Below, in pieces: positions 28,704-38,423 of a stretch of DNA of 64,000 nucleotides; the stretch's first letter is position 1; every line of letters starts with the position of its first letter. Origin of the DNA: Legionella londiniensis (GTDB lineage: Bacteria; Pseudomonadota; Gammaproteobacteria; Legionellales; Legionellaceae); the NCBI RefSeq assembly GCF_001467825.1, contig NZ_LNYK01000014.1, positions 251,287-315,286 on the forward strand, in the 5' to 3' direction. The translations under genes and the position numbers were made by a program. Under the pieces are notes generated by a model. It did not search any database. It was not told the DNA's origin and saw nothing but the letters and a program-made list of their open reading frames with translations.

Positions 28704-28749
28704 AAAAACCAGGCGTAACGTTTCAGCGTTGGAGAAGCCTTGAAACGTT
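28704..28749 (-). terminator. Stem-loop in the hfq leader, possible terminator of an antisense RNA
   Basis: AACGTTTCA (28717-28725) and TGAAACGTT (28741-28749) form a perfect 9-bp inverted repeat, with a nested AGGC/GCCT pair (28711-28714 and 28737-28740). On the minus strand a TTTTT tract follows (28708-28704), so it could end a transcript that starts inside hfq and runs antisense to its leader. On the plus strand no T run follows, so it would be a leader hairpin 37 bases before the hfq ATG. Confidence 0.4.
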
Positions 28750-28786
28750 GTACTAGAATAATAATAAAAATCATAAGGAGTCTGTG

Positions 28787-29032
28787 ATGCCAGAGAACCG
28801 GTCGCTGCAACATGAATTTTTGAATGAACTGGCCTGCGAGAAGATGCCGGTGTCGATTTTTTTGGTCAACGGGATCAAGTTACACGGCATAGTGGATCGT
28901 TTTGATGAACATGTCATCATGTTAAAAAATTCTGTCACCCAAATGGTTTATAAACATGCCATTTCTACTGTTGTGCCTTCCCGCATGCTCAAGGGCAGTA
29001 CTGGTGAGAAGCATAAAACTGTGGCAGACTAG
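28787..29032 (+). CDS. hfq: RNA chaperone Hfq
   Basis: 81 residues. The Sm1 motif ([20 protein letters not shown]) and the Sm2 motif with [13 protein letters not shown] (YKHAIST) are intact, so it should form the RNA-binding hexamer for sRNA pairing. The AAGGAG at 28775-28780 fits ATG 28787; the preceding GTG at 28784 is less likely. The C-terminal tail is short. hflX follows, as in other gammaproteobacteria. Confidence 0.97.
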   Translation: MPENRSLQHEFLNELACEKMPVSIFLVNGIKLHGIVDRFDEHVIMLKNSVTQMVYKHAISTVVPSRMLKGSTGEKHKTVAD

Positions 29033-29064
29033 CATTCTTTTTGTGTTTTTTACGGGTTGATATC

Positions 29065-30342
29065 TTGTTTGAAAGGCCAGAAGGCGGTGAGCGCGCGGTT
29101 TTGGTGCAGTTGGCGCTGCCGGGTATCGATGCTGAAAGGGCCCTGGCAGAATTTAAAGAGCTTGCTGTATCGGCAGGAGCGGAGATTCAGGGGACTGTTT
29201 GCGGCGCAAGAGCGGTGCCTGAACCGAAGTATTTTGTAGGCGCAGGAAAGGCAGAAGAGATCCGCCAGCAGGTGTTGGCTTATGAGGCGGAACTGGTTTT
29301 GGTCAACCATGAGCTTTCACCTTCGCAGGAGCGAAACCTGGAACGTTTGCTGCAATGCCGCGTCGTTGATAGAACAGGCTTGATTTTAGATATCTTTGCC
29401 AGGCGGGCCCGCACATTTGAAGGAAAGCTTCAAGTGGAGCTTGCGCAATTGCAGCATTTGTCTACGCGCCTCGTCAGGGGCTGGACGCATCTTGAGCGCC
29501 AAAAAGGCGGCATTGGGTTGCGGGGACCCGGCGAAACACAATTGGAAACCGATCGCCGTTTATTGCGCGAACGCATTAAAACCATTCACCAGCGCCTGGA
29601 AAAAGTGCGAAAAAGCCGCGATCAAAGCAGGCAGGCAAGGCGAAAGGCGTCTTTGCCCACTGTTGCCTTGGTGGGGTATACCAACGCGGGTAAATCAACC
29701 TTATTCAATAAACTAACCGGGGCTCAGCTTTTTGCTGCAAATCAGCTTTTCGCAACGCTTGATCCAACCATGCGAAGGCTTGACCTCCCTGGCTCCCAGC
29801 CGGTCATTCTGGCTGATACGGTGGGTTTTATCCGCGATTTACCGCATCAGTTAATAGATGCTTTTCACGCCACCTTGGAAGAAACGAAAGAGGCGGATTT
29901 GCTGTTACAAGTTATTGATATTTCTGATCTGAATTGGCGTGAACAAGCCTTGTCTGTGGACAAGGTTTTGCATGAAATTGGCGCTGACAAGATACCAAAA
30001 ATTCAGGTATTTAATAAAATTGATTTGCAGGAAGGCTGGCAGGCGAAACTGGATTGCCAGGAAGAAAGCTGTAAAGTATGGATATCTGCACAAACAGGCG
30101 CAGGGCTGGATTTACTGCGTACTGCTGTTATCCAGATGTTGCATGGCGCTGTGTTTGAAGAAGAGGTTGAACTAAGCCCCAATGAGGGAAAACTTCGTGC
30201 AAAATTATATGAGCTTGATGCGGTGCTTGGGGAAAAAGCTTTGGCAGAAGGAGGCTGGCGCCTTTTAATCCGCATCAGCCGCGATAAAAAACAAGAATTG
30301 TTTCATGGAAAAGGGCCTGAAAAAACTAACCCAAACGGATAA
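29065..30342 (+). CDS. hflX: Ribosome-associated GTPase HflX
   Basis: About 425 residues if translation starts at TTG 29065 (LFERPEGGERAVLVQL, matching family N-termini); an upstream TTG at 29041 is possible but less likely. N-terminal domain: PKYFVGAGKAEEIR. G domain: GYTNAGKSTLFNKL, DTVGFIRDLPHQL, NKID. The glycine-rich GGIGLRGPGETQLETDRR is the ATP/linker hallmark. HflX splits stalled 70S ribosomes under stress. It is co-oriented with hfq, 32 bp downstream. Its 3' end overlaps the convergent thioredoxin-like gene by 17 bp. Confidence 0.95.
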   Translation: MFERPEGGERAVLVQLALPGIDAERALAEFKELAVSAGAEIQGTVCGARAVPEPKYFVGAGKAEEIRQQVLAYEAELVLVNHELSPSQERNLERLLQCRVVDRTGLILDIFARRARTFEGKLQVELAQLQHLSTRLVRGWTHLERQKGGIGLRGPGETQLETDRRLLRERIKTIHQRLEKVRKSRDQSRQARRKASLPTVALVGYTNAGKSTLFNKLTGAQLFAANQLFATLDPTMRRLDLPGSQPVILADTVGFIRDLPHQLIDAFHATLEETKEADLLLQVIDISDLNWREQALSVDKVLHEIGADKIPKIQVFNKIDLQEGWQAKLDCQEESCKVWISAQTGAGLDLLRTAVIQMLHGAVFEEEVELSPNEGKLRAKLYELDAVLGEKALAEGGWRLLIRISRDKKQELFHGKGPEKTNPNG

Positions 30343-30781
30343 TTCGGCTTAAGGTTTTACTTGTCTGGCCTCCGGTCAAGGTATGCGCCAATTGACCTTC
30401 GGGATTAAAAACAAATGTCATCGGCACCCCTCTTATATCGCCGAGATTTAGGCTTGCGGCAGGGTCATGGCTTAAGGATGGGTAGGCAAGATCATACTGC
30501 CTGACCAAAAGCCTTTGTTCCTCTATTGGCAATGCGTCGTAGTTAACGCCAAAGATGACCACTTTGTGTTTATGTTTATTGTAAAAGCGGTTAAGCTCTG
30601 GAATTTCATCAATGCAGGGCTGGCACCAGCTTGCCCAATAATTAAGAAATACCCATTTTCCTTGCAGCGATGAAAAGCTGATTTTATTATTTTGCAAGTC
30701 GTGCAATACAATTTCCGCCTGGATAAGGGAAGAAAAAAAGAAGCAACTTGTTGCCAGCAGGATTGTTTTGAAATACGGCAT
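30326..30781 (-). CDS. TlpA/ResA-like periplasmic thioredoxin-fold protein
   Basis: 151 residues from ATG 30781, whose signal sequence is MPYFKTILLATSCFFFSSLI ending QAE. The redox site is WASWCQPCIDEIPELNRF (Cys-Gln-Pro-Cys), followed by the DsbE/TlpA-like GVNYDALPIEEQRLLV and the cis-Pro motif GVPMTFVFN. It likely reduces disulfides in the periplasm, for example in cytochrome c maturation or a single partner. It is convergent with hflX and not next to a ccm cluster. Confidence 0.87.
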   Translation of the reverse strand: MPYFKTILLATSCFFFSSLIQAEIVLHDLQNNKISFSSLQGKWVFLNYWASWCQPCIDEIPELNRFYNKHKHKVVIFGVNYDALPIEEQRLLVRQYDLAYPSLSHDPAASLNLGDIRGVPMTFVFNPEGQLAHTLTGGQTSKTLSRIIRLG

Positions 30782-30962
30782 CGATTCATCCAACCAATTT
30801 TTGAACATGATTTTAACATGATTTTTGCAATCATCCATTGATCCGGATGCCTATTGTTTTTTGTGCATAAATTAAACTCATTGCTTGCTAAATAAATCAT
30901 CAACCTATAGACTACACGGCATTATTGTTGTTAGAAGTTCACTATTGTTTGATGAGAGGGTC

Positions 30963-31859
30963 ATGGCGATTACTCTGATTATTGTTGCTGTATTGCTGTT
31001 TAGCTTGTTTTGCTTTGCCTGGATGCTTTATCGTTTAAGGCAGCAGAGAGCTGTAGCTGTTACGCCTGCCGAGTATTTAAAGCTTGGCGTCAGCGGGATC
31101 ATTGCCTTTATTGCCGATACACTTGGCGTCGGCAGCTTTGCTGTCAATGTTGCGCTTGCAAAACTATTAGGCACATTTAAGGATGAGGAATTGCCTGCTG
31201 TCAATAACGGAGCCCAGGTTCTTCCGGGCATGATCGAATCTCTTTTTTTTATGCAGCTTATTGAAGTTGACCTGACAACGCTTGTCACCCTGGTTACAGG
31301 AGCCTGCATCGGCGGCTTAATTGGTGGAACCGTAGTCAGCCGTTTAAGCAGGCAGGCCATTCGGTTGGCCATGATTTGCTGTTTTATCTTAATCATTGCC
31401 TTGTTGCTAAGTCACCATTTCCGCCTGATGCCAATAGGGGGCAGCGTGACTGAATTGCATTCGTGGAAGCTTGTTCTGGGATTTATGGGCATGGTTGTAT
31501 GCGGCGCTCTGACTTCAGTAGGAATTGGTTTGTTCGTCATGGTGCAGGCAGTTTTATTTTTGTTAAATGTGTCCCCGGTTGTTGCTTTTCCCATCATGAC
31601 CACAGCTGGCGCCTTGCAACAGCCTTTGACTACCATGGTTTTTTTAAAGCATGATAAAATTCCTTTAAAAAAGACATTGATACTGAGCCTTTCAGGTTGC
31701 CTGGGCGTTCTCATTACCCTTCCTGTATTTACTCATTTAACCGTCACTTGGCTGCACTTTCTTTTATTAATGATATTAACTTACAATGCCTATGCGATAG
31801 GAAAAACCTATCTTTACGCCCGCCCGGGCCTAAAAGAGCATGGCTTGGCTCATGTATAG
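30963..31859 (+). CDS. TauE/SafE family membrane transporter
   Basis: 298 residues from ATG 30963 (GAGAGGG upstream). About eight hydrophobic helices occur, with the family-type motif [21 protein letters not shown] near the N-terminus and the internal repeat [22 protein letters not shown]. TauE/SafE proteins are proposed exporters of sulfite or sulfonates; the substrate is not determined by sequence. Its end precedes ugd by about 127 bp. Confidence 0.8.
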   Translation: MAITLIIVAVLLFSLFCFAWMLYRLRQQRAVAVTPAEYLKLGVSGIIAFIADTLGVGSFAVNVALAKLLGTFKDEELPAVNNGAQVLPGMIESLFFMQLIEVDLTTLVTLVTGACIGGLIGGTVVSRLSRQAIRLAMICCFILIIALLLSHHFRLMPIGGSVTELHSWKLVLGFMGMVVCGALTSVGIGLFVMVQAVLFLLNVSPVVAFPIMTTAGALQQPLTTMVFLKHDKIPLKKTLILSLSGCLGVLITLPVFTHLTVTWLHFLLLMILTYNAYAIGKTYLYARPGLKEHGLAHV

Positions 31860-31986
31860 GGGCATTGGCAGTACAGAGCTTGCTATTCGCCCCGCCCAAG
31901 CACAAAATGGCTATCAATCATTCGAGCGTTTTCCCAAAATGAACTCCCTAAAGATCAATCTGAAAAACAAAAAAAACACCCATAAA

Positions 31987-33156
31987 ATGAAAATCGCCGT
32001 TGCCGGTATGGGCTATGTTGGTTTAGCCAACGCATTGCTTTTGGCGCAAAACCACGAAGTGGTTGCCTTTGATATTCTCACCGATAAAGTCAACATGCTG
32101 AATCTTGGCCAATCTCCAATTGAAGATTCAGACATTCAACAGTTTCTTTTGCAAAAAAATCTGGATTTTCGGGGAACCTGCGATAAAAAAGAGGCGTACA
32201 AGGATGCTGATTTTGTGCTGGTTGCCACCCCAACGGATTACAATCCTCTGCGAAACGATTTTAATACAGAGTCGGTAGAGGCAGTGATTGATGATGTTTT
32301 AAATATTAATCCCCGGGCAGTGATTGTCATTAAATCTACCGTACCTGTGGGATACACAAATAAAATTAAAAAAGAGTTCCAGTGCGGCAATATTATTTTT
32401 TCACCTGAATTTTTGCGGGAAGGGAAAGCCTTGCATGATAACCTTAATCCCTCACGCATCATCATCGGCGAAAAATCAGAGCGCGCACAACTGTTTGCAA
32501 GCCTGCTTTTGCAAGGGGCGCATAAAAAAGAAGTGCCTGTGTTATACACTGACAGCACGGAGGCAGAAGCAATCAAATTGTTTGCTAACGCTTACCTTGC
32601 CATGCGCGTTGCCTTTTTTAACGAACTTGATACCTATGCAGAAGTTTCCGGCCTAAATGCCAGGGATCTGGTGGAAGGAGTCTGTCTCGACGCGCGGATT
32701 GGCGGGCATTATAACAATCCTTCCTTTGGTTACGGCGGTTATTGTCTCCCCAAGGATACAAAGCAATTGCTGGCCAATTACCGCGGCATTCCGCAAAGCC
32801 TGATTGGCGCCATCGTCCAGGCAAATGAAGTGCGTAAGGATTTTATTGCAAGGCAGATTTTAAACCGTAACCCCAGGGTCGTCGGGATATATCGCCTGAT
32901 TATGAAACAGGATTCTGACAATTTTCGGGAAGCCAGCATTTTAGACATCATTCGATTACTTAAAGCCCGGCAGGTGGAAGTGATTATTTACGAACCAAAA
33001 CTTCATGAGGTTCAATTCGCTCAGTCACCTGTTATTCAAAATCTTGACTGTTTCAAGCAGCAGGCGGATCTCATCATTGCTAACCGCGTGAGCGGGGAAC
33101 TGGATGATGTGCTGTTTAAAGTTTACAGCCGTGACTTATTCGGCAGGGATTCATGA
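31987..33156 (+). CDS. ugd: UDP-glucose 6-dehydrogenase
   Basis: 389 residues from ATG 31987, close to the 388 of E. coli Ugd. The NAD-binding Rossmann motif [18 protein letters not shown] starts the protein; [20 protein letters not shown] is the central domain and the catalytic Cys is in [15 protein letters not shown]. It oxidises UDP-glucose to UDP-glucuronate for surface polysaccharide. No ribosome site is visible; an in-frame ATG at 31939 could add 16 residues, but MKIAVAG matches family starts. Confidence 0.92.
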   Translation: MKIAVAGMGYVGLANALLLAQNHEVVAFDILTDKVNMLNLGQSPIEDSDIQQFLLQKNLDFRGTCDKKEAYKDADFVLVATPTDYNPLRNDFNTESVEAVIDDVLNINPRAVIVIKSTVPVGYTNKIKKEFQCGNIIFSPEFLREGKALHDNLNPSRIIIGEKSERAQLFASLLLQGAHKKEVPVLYTDSTEAEAIKLFANAYLAMRVAFFNELDTYAEVSGLNARDLVEGVCLDARIGGHYNNPSFGYGGYCLPKDTKQLLANYRGIPQSLIGAIVQANEVRKDFIARQILNRNPRVVGIYRLIMKQDSDNFREASILDIIRLLKARQVEVIIYEPKLHEVQFAQSPVIQNLDCFKQQADLIIANRVSGELDDVLFKVYSRDLFGRDS

Positions 33157-33226
33157 GGACACAGGATTTCAGCAAATATTTGCCGAAAAGTATATAATCA
33201 GCAATATTTTTTAAAGAAAAGATGTA

Positions 33227-33706
33227 ATGGACGAGCCGAAAAGTAAAACTCAAAAGAAGCGCGAAGCAGACGCATTGCAAAAAATCGGTGTGAAATTTGT
33301 AGCCCTCAGTGTGGATAAACTCGATAAATTGCCGCTCTCTGAACCGCTAAGAAAAGCCATTCTGGATGCCAAGGCATTGCGCGGCCACGGCGCGATAAGG
33401 CGGCAAGCTCAGCTGATTGGCAAATTAATGCGCGCAGCAGACAGCGATGCCATCCTTGCCGCTTATGATGAGTTAATGGCTGAAAGCAAGGCGCAGACGG
33501 CAGCGTTTCATGAGGCCGAGCTTTGGCGGGAGAAATTAATCCATGGCGGGAAGGAAGCTTTGACTGAATTCATTGCCCAGTATCAGCCAGAAGATATTCA
33601 ACAGTTACGGCTTTTAATCAAAAAAGCGGTTTCTGAGCAAAATCTCGTCCAGCAAAAAGGAGCGCAAAAAGCGCTGTTTCGCTATTTGAGGACATATTTA
33701 CAATGA
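33227..33706 (+). CDS. darP: Ribosome-associated protein DarP (YjgA)
   Basis: 159 residues, all helical and basic, with the DUF615 pattern: VALSVDKLDKLPLSEPLRKA, ALRGHGAIRRQAQLIGKLMR, and FIAQYQPEDIQQLRLLIKKA. DarP assists late 50S assembly at the peptidyl-transferase centre. It overlaps rlmKL by 4 bp, so two ribosome-maturation genes are coupled. Confidence 0.92.
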   Translation: MDEPKSKTQKKREADALQKIGVKFVALSVDKLDKLPLSEPLRKAILDAKALRGHGAIRRQAQLIGKLMRAADSDAILAAYDELMAESKAQTAAFHEAELWREKLIHGGKEALTEFIAQYQPEDIQQLRLLIKKAVSEQNLVQQKGAQKALFRYLRTYLQ

Positions 33707-35805
33707 AATTTTCCTTATTCGTGAGTTGCCCTAAGGGACTCGAATATCTCCTTGAAGAAGAAGTCAAAGGCCTTGGGTTGCAGGTGACGCGCGTGAGCCC
33801 CCAGGGGGTTTATGGCGAGGCAAATTTAGCAACGGTTTATCAGCTTTGCCTTTGGTCTCGGTTAGCAAACCGGGTGCAGCTGATCCTATTCAGCGGACAC
33901 GCGCACAATGAGCAAACGCTCTATAAGCTTTGCCACCAATTTGCCTGGCAGACTGTGTTTTCGGCAGATAAGACTCTGGCTATCGAGTTTCATGGAACAA
34001 CCGCGCAAATCCGCAATTCAATGTATGGCGCCCAGGTTGTAAAAGATGCCATAGCGGATCATTTCCGCAAACTGCAAAATAAAAGACCTTCTGTAGAACG
34101 CGAGAAGCCGCAAATTCTCCTCCATGCTCATTTGAAGCATGATACCCTGACAGTCAGCTTTGATTTAACAGGCTATAGCCTGCATCAGCGCGGTTACCGC
34201 AAACAGGCAGGAGCTGCCCCGTTAAAAGAAAATGTGGCAGCTGCCATGCTGATTCGCGCGCAATGGCCGAAACTCGCGCTGCTTGGCTATGCCCTGCATG
34301 ATCCTTTTTGCGGCTCAGGCACCCTCGTGATTGAAGCGGCTATGATGGCGGCTCATATTGCGCCCGGGCTGTTGCGTGCGGATCAATCATTGAATCATTG
34401 GGCGATGCATCAGCCGACGCTTTGGGAGAAGATGCGCAACCAGGCATTAAAGCAGGTGAGCCCCGTTAAGCTTAAGCTTATAGGCACCGACAGCAATGCC
34501 AAAATGATTGAAGCTGCAAAAGCCAATGCCGAGTCAGCCGGCGTCAGCCGCTTGGTGGAATTTGCCCTTAAAGAACTCTCCGAATGCAGAGCACAGGATA
34601 AAAAAGGACTTGTCATTTGCAATCCTCCCTATGGCGAGCGCCTGGGCGATGCTTTACCGTTGGTGCCGCTTTACCAACAGATGGGGCAAGCGATGCATGA
34701 ACATTATCCAGGTTGGGAAATGGCGTTTCTGACTTCAAATCCCATGCTGGCCAAGGCTACAGGTTTAAGATCGCATAAACAATATACAATTTACAACGGT
34801 CCATTGGAGTGCAAGCTATACTGCGTTCACCTCGCCGATAACCGGTTAAAAGGAAGCGGGCAATGGTCGGCCGAGGCGCAAATGTTTGCCAATCGCCTGC
34901 AGAAAAATTTCCAACATTTGCAAAAATGGGCGAAACGAAATGATATTCATTGTTATCGTGTTTATGATCATGATTTGCCTGAGTATGCTTTCGCCATTGA
35001 TATTTATGAAGATTATGCCGTGTTGCAGGAGTATGCCCCTCCGGCTACCGTGCCGAAACATAAAGCTGAACGGAGAAGCCTTGATGTATTGCAAGTGGTG
35101 CCGAGGATATTGAATATTTCTCCCGGTAATTTGGTTGTCAAGCAGCGAAAACAGCAAAAAGGCAGCAACCAGTATCAGAAAATCAGCCAAAGCGGGCAGA
35201 ATATAATCGTTCGCGAAGGCAAGGCAAGATTTTATGTTAACCTTTATGATTACCTCGATACCGGCTTGTTCCTGGATCACCGCCCATTGCGCCTGCGATT
35301 TGCAAGCCTGCCGGCCGGCACCCGGTTTTTAAATTGTTTCTGCTATACGGCGGCTGCAAGCGTGCATGCGGCATTGGCTGGCGCGCATACAACAAATGTA
35401 GATTTATCGAGGACATACATTCATTGGGCAGAACGTAATTTTAAACTGAATGAGCTTGGCTTAAATCGGCACCAGTTTATTCAACAGGATTGCCTGCAAT
35501 GGCTTAAAATTTGCCGGGAACGGTTCGATGTGATATTCCTTGACCCGCCGAGTTTTTCCAACTCCAAACGCATGCAGGGAACGCTTGATATCCAGCGCGA
35601 TCAGGACTCACTGATTGCAAGCGCTGTGCGTTTGCTGCAAGAGGATGGCACTTTATATTTTTCTACCAACCTCAGAAAGTTTAAATTGTCGCCATTGGTC
35701 AGCAGCCAATTTGACGTGCAGGATATTAGCGCCGAAACCATTGATCCGGATTTTAAACGCAACAAAAAAATTCACCAGTGTTTTGTCATTAAGAAGAAAA
35801 AATAA
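33703..35805 (+). CDS. rlmKL: Bifunctional 23S rRNA m2G2445/m7G2069 methyltransferase RlmKL
   Basis: 700 residues: an N-terminal THUMP domain (about 45-160), the RlmL methyltransferase with LHDPFCGSGTLVIEAAMMA and NPPYGERLGD, and the C-terminal RlmK domain with FLNCFCYTAAASVHAALAGA and LDPPSFSNSKRMQG. It modifies G2445 and G2069 of 23S rRNA during assembly. The length matches E. coli RlmKL (702). Confidence 0.95.
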   Translation: MKFSLFVSCPKGLEYLLEEEVKGLGLQVTRVSPQGVYGEANLATVYQLCLWSRLANRVQLILFSGHAHNEQTLYKLCHQFAWQTVFSADKTLAIEFHGTTAQIRNSMYGAQVVKDAIADHFRKLQNKRPSVEREKPQILLHAHLKHDTLTVSFDLTGYSLHQRGYRKQAGAAPLKENVAAAMLIRAQWPKLALLGYALHDPFCGSGTLVIEAAMMAAHIAPGLLRADQSLNHWAMHQPTLWEKMRNQALKQVSPVKLKLIGTDSNAKMIEAAKANAESAGVSRLVEFALKELSECRAQDKKGLVICNPPYGERLGDALPLVPLYQQMGQAMHEHYPGWEMAFLTSNPMLAKATGLRSHKQYTIYNGPLECKLYCVHLADNRLKGSGQWSAEAQMFANRLQKNFQHLQKWAKRNDIHCYRVYDHDLPEYAFAIDIYEDYAVLQEYAPPATVPKHKAERRSLDVLQVVPRILNISPGNLVVKQRKQQKGSNQYQKISQSGQNIIVREGKARFYVNLYDYLDTGLFLDHRPLRLRFASLPAGTRFLNCFCYTAAASVHAALAGAHTTNVDLSRTYIHWAERNFKLNELGLNRHQFIQQDCLQWLKICRERFDVIFLDPPSFSNSKRMQGTLDIQRDQDSLIASAVRLLQEDGTLYFSTNLRKFKLSPLVSSQFDVQDISAETIDPDFKRNKKIHQCFVIKKKK

Positions 35806-35885
35806 AATACTGCATAGTACTGACATAATAAATTTTTAAAGTGTTTACAAATACTTATTAAGATTATACCTGTTATTCCACAAAG

Positions 35886-36000
35886 TTATCCACAGACATG
35901 CATGGGGTGTCATTCACATTCTTTTTATAAAATTTTTAAAAATCAATGGGTTATGTTTTGTGATCCTCAGGGCTAAACAAAACTCATAAAGTTATCCACA
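35886..36000. promoter_or_regulatory. Two consensus DnaA boxes upstream of parC
   Basis: The 337-bp gap 35806-36142 holds no gene but has two perfect TTATCCACA boxes in the same orientation, at 35886-35894 and 35992-36000, 106 bp apart, about 140 to 250 bp before the parC ATG. The region is AT-rich. They could mediate DnaA control of parC or act as an extra DnaA-binding cluster about 20 kb from oriC. Confidence 0.7.
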
Positions 36001-36097
36001 AAGAGCCAGCATGAAGCATCCTGGTAATCCTGAAAAAAAGCAGTGGCTTGCGGGCGGGAAATTCCTTTTTTACAGTTACCTTTATTGGGTTATTTTT

Positions 36098-36106
36098 TGC
36101 TAGAAT
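36098..36106 (+). promoter_or_regulatory. Extended -10 promoter of parC
   Basis: TGCTAGAAT gives TGN plus TAGAAT (5 of 6) about 36 bp before the parC ATG. A clear -35 is lacking, as expected for an extended -10 promoter. Confidence 0.5.
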
Positions 36107-36142
36107 GGATGAAAAATCTTTATACACCAGGGCCTGAACGCT

Positions 36143-38386
36143 ATGCATGATGTGATTGAACGAAAACCGCTGACCGAATTTACAGAAAAGGCTTATCTTG
36201 ATTATTCCATGTATGTCATTCTGGATCGCGCGCTGCCGCACATTGCAGATGGTTTTAAGCCGGTACAGCGGCGTATTGTATATGCCATGTCAGAGCTGGG
36301 CCTTAAGGCATCGGCAAAGTATAAAAAATCTGCCCGCACCGTAGGTGACGTGTTGGGTAAGTTTCACCCGCACGGTGATTCAGCCTGTTATGAAGCCATG
36401 GTATTGATGGCGCAGCCATTTTCCTACCGCTATCCCTTGGTTGACGGACAAGGTAACTGGGGTTCTGCAGACGATCCCAAATCGTTCGCCGCCATGCGTT
36501 ATACGGAAGCCCGCCTTTCGGCATACGCTGATGTTTTGTTATCTGAGTTGCAGCAGGGAACTGTCGACTGGGTGGATAATTTTGACGCGACACTCAAGGA
36601 GCCTGCCCTTTTGCCCGCGAGGTTGCCTAATGTGTTGCTGAACGGGGCAACCGGGATAGCAGTAGGCATGGCATCCGATATACTGCCCCATAACCTCGTT
36701 GAGGTAGCTGATGCCTGCATCCATCTTCTTGATCATCCCGGTGCCGATTTAGTACAGGTTTTAAACTATATTCAAGGCCCTGATTTTCCGAGTCGGGCCG
36801 AGATCATCACGCCTCGCCAATCTATAGCCGAGATTTATCGCAATGGCACAGGCTCCATCAAAATGCGTGCTGTTTATGCTATAGAAAAGCATCAGGTTGT
36901 CATCACCGCTCTGCCGTACCAGGTTTCTGGCGCGAGGATTCTTGAGCAGATTGCGGCCCAAATGCAGCAGAAAAAGCTTCCTATGGTTGAAGATATTCGC
37001 GATGAGTCTGATCATGAGCACCCGACCCGCCTGGTGATTGTACCGAGATCAAGCCGGGTTGATTTAGATGGCTTAATGCTCCATTTATTTGCCACAACTG
37101 ATTTGGAGCGCAACTATCGCGCCAACTTTAATCTGATAGGCCTTGACGGAAAGCCCAAGGTTAAAAATTTATTGGAAATACTCAATGAGTGGCTGGTTTT
37201 TCGTTTGCAAACAGTTAAAAGGCGTCTCCAGCACCGTTTGGATAAGGTGCTAGACAGGCTTCATGTTGTAGAAGGATTGCTGATTGCCTATTTAAACATT
37301 GATGAGGTAATAGCCATCATTCGTGAGGCCGATGAACCAAAGCTTGCCTTAATGGCCCGGTTTAACCTCAGTGAACGCCAGGCAGATGCCATTTTGGAAA
37401 CCAAGCTTAGGCATTTGGCAAGGCTTGAAGAAATCAGGCTCACAGCAGAAAAGCATGACTTGGAGGAAGAGCGCGATTACCTGCAGGCAACCTTGTCTTC
37501 AGAAAAACGCTTACGGTCGCTCGTGAAGCAGGAAATCGCGTCGGATAGAGACCGTTTTGGCAATGAACGCCTGTCTGCCATCGTGGAGCGCGAAGATTCC
37601 CAAGCCTTAAAGGAAGAGGATATCCTGCCTAATGAGCCCATCACGGTTATCCTCTCGCAAAAGGGCTGGGTGCGTGCTGCAAAAGGACATGATATCAATG
37701 GATGCGATTTAAGTTATAAAGCGGGAGACGAGTTTAGGGCCCAAACCAATGCCCGTACCAATCAACAAGTTCTGTTTTTTGATTCAGAAGGAAAAGTTTA
37801 TGCTTTGCCTGGCCATACCCTGCCCTCGGCGCGCGGCCAGGGCGAGCCGCTTACCGGCAAGTTAAACCCGGCGGACGGCATGACTTTTGCGCACCTAATC
37901 AGCGGTGAGCCGGAAGACTGGGTCTTGCTGGCGTCTGACGCAGGATATGGATTCATTACCCGGCTAAAAGAACTGTATGTTAAAAACCGCAATGGCAAAA
38001 CCTGCCTTAAGCTTCCCGAAAACAGCCTTATGCTGCCGCCCCGCCTGATTCAAAATAAAGAACAGGCACAAGTTGCCTGCGCGACGAGCTCCGGCCGCTT
38101 GTTGATTTTCCCTGTGCAAGAATTGCCAGAGCTGGCCCGGGGCAAAGGCAATAAATTAATCAATATACCGGCAGTGAAATCTCAGCTGCGGGAAGAATAT
38201 GTGGCCGACATCCAGGTATTGGCTCCGGGTGATATTTTGACCATTTTTGCGGGCAAACGTCATTTCACCCTGAAAGAGGCCGACCTTTCGCATTATCAAG
38301 GCGAGCGCGGGCGCAGGGGGCACAGGCTTCCCCGCGGCTTGCAAAATGTATCGTTATTGCAGGTCAATACCCAAGAAAAAGACTGA
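36143..38386 (+). CDS. parC: DNA topoisomerase IV subunit A
   Basis: ParC, 747 residues (E. coli 752), decatenates sister chromosomes with ParE. The N-terminal winged-helix region begins [20 protein letters not shown] and the catalytic Tyr is in [30 protein letters not shown] is the quinolone-determining region, with the wild-type Ser and Glu at the positions equivalent to 80 and 84. It is told apart from GyrA by the shorter C-terminal domain and closer sequence. parE is not in the window. Confidence 0.96.
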   Translation: MHDVIERKPLTEFTEKAYLDYSMYVILDRALPHIADGFKPVQRRIVYAMSELGLKASAKYKKSARTVGDVLGKFHPHGDSACYEAMVLMAQPFSYRYPLVDGQGNWGSADDPKSFAAMRYTEARLSAYADVLLSELQQGTVDWVDNFDATLKEPALLPARLPNVLLNGATGIAVGMASDILPHNLVEVADACIHLLDHPGADLVQVLNYIQGPDFPSRAEIITPRQSIAEIYRNGTGSIKMRAVYAIEKHQVVITALPYQVSGARILEQIAAQMQQKKLPMVEDIRDESDHEHPTRLVIVPRSSRVDLDGLMLHLFATTDLERNYRANFNLIGLDGKPKVKNLLEILNEWLVFRLQTVKRRLQHRLDKVLDRLHVVEGLLIAYLNIDEVIAIIREADEPKLALMARFNLSERQADAILETKLRHLARLEEIRLTAEKHDLEEERDYLQATLSSEKRLRSLVKQEIASDRDRFGNERLSAIVEREDSQALKEEDILPNEPITVILSQKGWVRAAKGHDINGCDLSYKAGDEFRAQTNARTNQQVLFFDSEGKVYALPGHTLPSARGQGEPLTGKLNPADGMTFAHLISGEPEDWVLLASDAGYGFITRLKELYVKNRNGKTCLKLPENSLMLPPRLIQNKEQAQVACATSSGRLLIFPVQELPELARGKGNKLINIPAVKSQLREEYVADIQVLAPGDILTIFAGKRHFTLKEADLSHYQGERGRRGHRLPRGLQNVSLLQVNTQEKD

Positions 38387-38423
38387 TGACGGCAGATGAA
38401 TGTCAATAAAATCAAGGCCTTAT

